Assembly (NCBI RefSeq): GCF_004331685.1
Contig: NZ_SJSM01000017.1
Coordinates: forward strand, 1-64,000
Length of the DNA stretch: 64,000 bases
Reading direction: 5' to 3'
Source of the DNA: Pedobacter hiemivivus
GTDB taxonomy: Bacteria > Bacteroidota > Bacteroidia > Sphingobacteriales > Sphingobacteriaceae
The position numbers and the translations under genes were made by a program. The notes below the pieces were generated by a model that was not told the origin of the DNA, did no database searches, and saw nothing but the letters and a program-made list of their open reading frames with translations. This document shows, piece by piece, positions 61,505-64,000 of this stretch (within the stretch, counting starts at the first letter, position 1; every line of letters starts with the position of its first letter).

Positions 61505-64000
61505 TTAAAGTGATAGTCTTAGGTTAAACACATAATTTTTTGTGGGAGGCAGATTATTATAGGCGTTGGTCATTTGATATTCCGGATCTATTCCTTCTTT
61601 ATTCGCCACCCATAAAAGACCAAGGTTACTAACCGTTAAACCGCAATCTATGCTCTTAATAAAATGTGTTCTTTTTAATAAACTTCCAGGTACCCGGTAG
61701 CTAAGCGTAATCTGTTGTAGCCTGATATTACCTGCATCCCTTACATTCAGATCAGAATTCATAAACCTGCTGATGCTGGTTATACTTGAACCTGTTATTC
61801 CGGGAATGTCAGTGGTCGCCTCATCACCCGCTTTCCTCCACCGGTTCGTTAACCTGGTATTGTTGGCCAGCAGTCCTGAAAATTGCGCCGGACTAAATTC
61901 GTTGTCCACCGGATAGAACTGTTGATTGATCGTTTGCAATAAAAAGATATGTCCCAGATAATAAGTAGCCCTTACGGAAAGACTTAAGTTTTTATAGCTA
62001 ACCGTAGTACCTAAACCGCCAAAATATGGTGCCGTTGTTCTCCCTTTATTAACAAGATCTTCAGGAGCCACAGTGTAGGTTTGATCTTTGGATGAGATCT
62101 TTTTTCCGCTTGCGTTATAGATTTGCGACTGACCTTTATCGTCCAATCCAGCCCAACGATAAACAAAGAAATTATCCACTGGTAAGCCTGTAATAATAGC
62201 TGAAACTCCGCCGTTAGCCAATCTATTCGGAAAACGTGAATCTGTAACCTTATTGGTATTGTAAGAAAGATTGAAATTTGAAGACCAGTTCCAATCTTTT
62301 GTCCTCACGGCATCCCCTGATATATTTAACTCTACACCATGTCCTTCTAAATCTCCTGCATTATAAGACAATGAGGAATAACCATAAGTAGAATTGAGCG
62401 GCAAGGACATAATAATGTCATAACTGCGCTTACGATAAATGTCAACGCCAACACTTAAACGGTTGTTGAACAAACCAGCATCTATTCCTAAATTTGTCGT
62501 CTTCGTTGTTTCCCAGCCAATATCCTGATTTGCAGGCGAGTTTATATAAACAAAAGGCAATTGGGTATACCCATCAAGTTGTCCGATACCTGCGATAGTT
62601 GAAAAATTAGCTGAGGTTAAAGGTGGATTTCCAGCTGTTCCTAGTGTAGCACGGATACTTAATGAATTGATCCATTCAATCTTATCCATAAAGCTTTCTT
62701 TCTTTATATCCCAGCGTAAACCTCCAGACCATAATGGAGTAGCTCTATCTCTCCTGTCTACCCCTAATAAGTTAATGTCATCAAAACGTACACTGGCAGT
62801 TGCAAAATATTTATTCAAATAGGAATATCCTGCACTGCTGTAATGAGAAAGGTTACGGGTGGTATTTCGAAAGATACTAGAATTTGTAAATGGAAAACGT
62901 CCTTGCCCCTGACCATAAATAGTAGCATAATTACCGGTACTTGTCGTGTTAACATTTACAGCAGAAGAAACATCTTCATTATAACCATATAATGTTTGTC
63001 CTGAACCAGTGCCTTTATTCTGACTGATCTCTGTACCCACAACCATATTAAACCTATGAACATCATTCCAGTTTTTATCAATATCTAGTTGAGCCCTCAA
63101 GCCATAAGCATTGCTGTTACTTCGGGTACTTTTGTAAATGCCACCTTTAGGAAAGCCAGAAACCAATTTCCCATTTACAGGCACCGTTCCAAGATTATAC
63201 AATTCACGACCTAAATAACTGTCTAAGTTTTGAATTAAAACCTGGTCATTTAATGATTTCTGAAGCTGTCCTGATACTGATAAATTTAACCAATTTGTGA
63301 TTTTACCCTTGATCGCGGCATTTACCCTTATGGAGTTTCTTTCAGTAATTGTGTTGTTGTAATTTAACTCGTCAATAGGATTATATGTCCAGGGCAGATG
63401 CTTATTGATCCGGATCAAACTATCTGCCGTATTTTTTTTAACAGTTACATAACTACCTATTCTATTGCCCTCGTCATCAACCAACATCTGGTAAGGCGCC
63501 ATTCCATACCGACCAACACTTAAGGCCTGTATTGCAGCACTATTTACAGTCGATTTAGCATAAGTATAGTTTAATCCTGTACTCAATGAAAGTCGCTTAT
63601 TTAAGAAATCGTTAGTTAAATTGGTGAGTACAGAATAACTTTCTCCACTGTTTTTCCTAAATACGGGTTGATCTTTGGTATAATTCCCAGAGACATAATA
63701 AGAACTGTTTTCAGCCCCTCCCGAAAAAGATAAATTGTGTTGTTGTGAGACTGCTCTTTGAAGCAAATACTCTTTTAACTGATCTGTATTTGAACGATTT
63801 GCCAGCACGTTTAAGGCTGCGTCTTTTTGAGCAGCTGTAATCTTCCCGCTTTTCGCATCAAACATCAATTGCTGAGCCTCAGAAACAGGTGCCTGTCGCC
63901 AGTCTGATGCAGGATTTAGAATAAATTTTTTATCAAATAGTTCCTGTTCAAAATCAATATACTGCTGATTTGTCATCGAGGTCATGTTCTTAAAATTAGC
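61505..64000 (-). CDS. SusC/RagA-family TonB-dependent transporter, partial
   Basis: The reading frame is open through the right edge (ANFKNMTSMTNQQYIDFEQE at the cut), so the N-terminal part (signal peptide, carboxypeptidase-like domain and plug) lies outside the window. The 832 codons seen are the SusC-type barrel: SQQHNLSFSGGAENSSYYVSG, SAGYSYLNKYFATASVRFD, GLRWDIKKESFM, ATLGTAGNPPLTSANF and the final strand NYVFNLRLSL. It forms the transport pore capped by the downstream SusD lipoprotein, with an 11-nt gap. The ATG at 63985 is internal and not the real start. Confidence 0.93.
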   Translation of the reverse strand, partial: ANFKNMTSMTNQQYIDFEQELFDKKFILNPASDWRQAPVSEAQQLMFDAKSGKITAAQKDAALNVLANRSNTDQLKEYLLQRAVSQQHNLSFSGGAENSSYYVSGNYTKDQPVFRKNSGESYSVLTNLTNDFLNKRLSLSTGLNYTYAKSTVNSAAIQALSVGRYGMAPYQMLVDDEGNRIGSYVTVKKNTADSLIRINKHLPWTYNPIDELNYNNTITERNSIRVNAAIKGKITNWLNLSVSGQLQKSLNDQVLIQNLDSYLGRELYNLGTVPVNGKLVSGFPKGGIYKSTRSNSNAYGLRAQLDIDKNWNDVHRFNMVVGTEISQNKGTGSGQTLYGYNEDVSSAVNVNTTSTGNYATIYGQGQGRFPFTNSSIFRNTTRNLSHYSSAGYSYLNKYFATASVRFDDINLLGVDRRDRATPLWSGGLRWDIKKESFMDKIEWINSLSIRATLGTAGNPPLTSANFSTIAGIGQLDGYTQLPFVYINSPANQDIGWETTKTTNLGIDAGLFNNRLSVGVDIYRKRSYDIIMSLPLNSTYGYSSLSYNAGDLEGHGVELNISGDAVRTKDWNWSSNFNLSYNTNKVTDSRFPNRLANGGVSAIITGLPVDNFFVYRWAGLDDKGQSQIYNASGKKISSKDQTYTVAPEDLVNKGRTTAPYFGGLGTTVSYKNLSLSVRATYYLGHIFLLQTINQQFYPVDNEFSPAQFSGLLANNTRLTNRWRKAGDEATTDIPGITGSSITSISRFMNSDLNVRDAGNIRLQQITLSYRVPGSLLKRTHFIKSIDCGLTVSNLGLLWVANKEGIDPEYQMTNAYNNLPPTKNYVFNLRLSL

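Noticed and set aside
1..64000. CRISPR arrays, prophage, plasmid or conjugation genes, rRNA
   Set aside because: No regularly spaced repeats, phage structural genes, integrases, relaxases or rRNA sequences were found while reading both strands.

Overview
The window comes from a member of the Bacteroidota, most likely a Sphingobacteriaceae such as Pedobacter or a close relative. Evidence: promoters of the TTTG-N18/19-TAnnTTTG type, almost no Shine-Dalgarno sequences, SusC/SusD and FecR/ECF/TonB systems, arrays of large FtsX/MacB-type permeases, a SMUG2-type glycosylase and DUF5117-type metalloproteases. The DNA is moderately AT-rich and coding-dense. There is no prophage, CRISPR array or rRNA. 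The only mobile DNA seen is an insertion-sequence end at the left edge and two copies of a short palindromic repeat.

Layout. 1-480: end of an ISAon1-like element and tRNA-Leu(UAG). 644-14225: an orphan metal/cobalamin-binding-like protein, then a minus-strand ABC export operon (adaptor, two ATPases, three 790-residue permeases of which one is broken by an internal deletion), divergent from an NtrC-type regulator and a histidine kinase. The adaptor has a convincing sigma-54 promoter with two identical upstream 11-bp sites. 14343-17032: glgC-glgA. 17119-24481: assimilatory sulfate reduction operon (sulfite reductase, cobA, a siroheme-synthase/TauE fusion, cysH, cysD, cysN), preceded by an 18-codon leader ORF and a transcription attenuator. 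24622-28556: SMUG2 glycosylase, phosphoesterase, CDP-alcohol phosphotransferase with GtrA, and an SGNH hydrolase. 28608-32969: ECF sigma/FecR/outer-membrane receptor. 33179-37890: NUDIX hydrolase, PepSY protein and TonB receptor under a palindromic operator, a frameshifted SRPBCC gene, and two copies of a 72-bp palindromic repeat. 38068-42576: TolC/adaptor/ATPase/MacB-type permease operon. 42618-44878: TIGR01777 epimerase, DCC-type thiol protein and a GbsR/MarR-like regulator with a perfect 12-bp inverted repeat over its promoter. 44975-49414: transglutaminase/circularly permuted ATP-grasp/alpha-E/transglutaminase cluster. 49485-51361: SDR and a PhyH-type dioxygenase, the latter behind a 27-codon leader ORF ending in five cysteine codons. 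51556-64000: metalloprotease lipoprotein, two MutS-like ATPases, a GldF-GldG fusion, its ATPase, SusD and a SusC cut by the window edge.

The most interesting signals are regulatory. Two unrelated transcription units (sulfate assimilation and the PhyH dioxygenase) each start with a tiny Cys-containing ORF followed by mutually exclusive hairpins and a U-run, which suggests cysteine- or sulfur-responsive attenuation. The uncharacterised ATP-grasp/alpha-E/transglutaminase set and the co-located MutS-like pair with a Gld-type exporter are the best candidates for poorly described protein systems.
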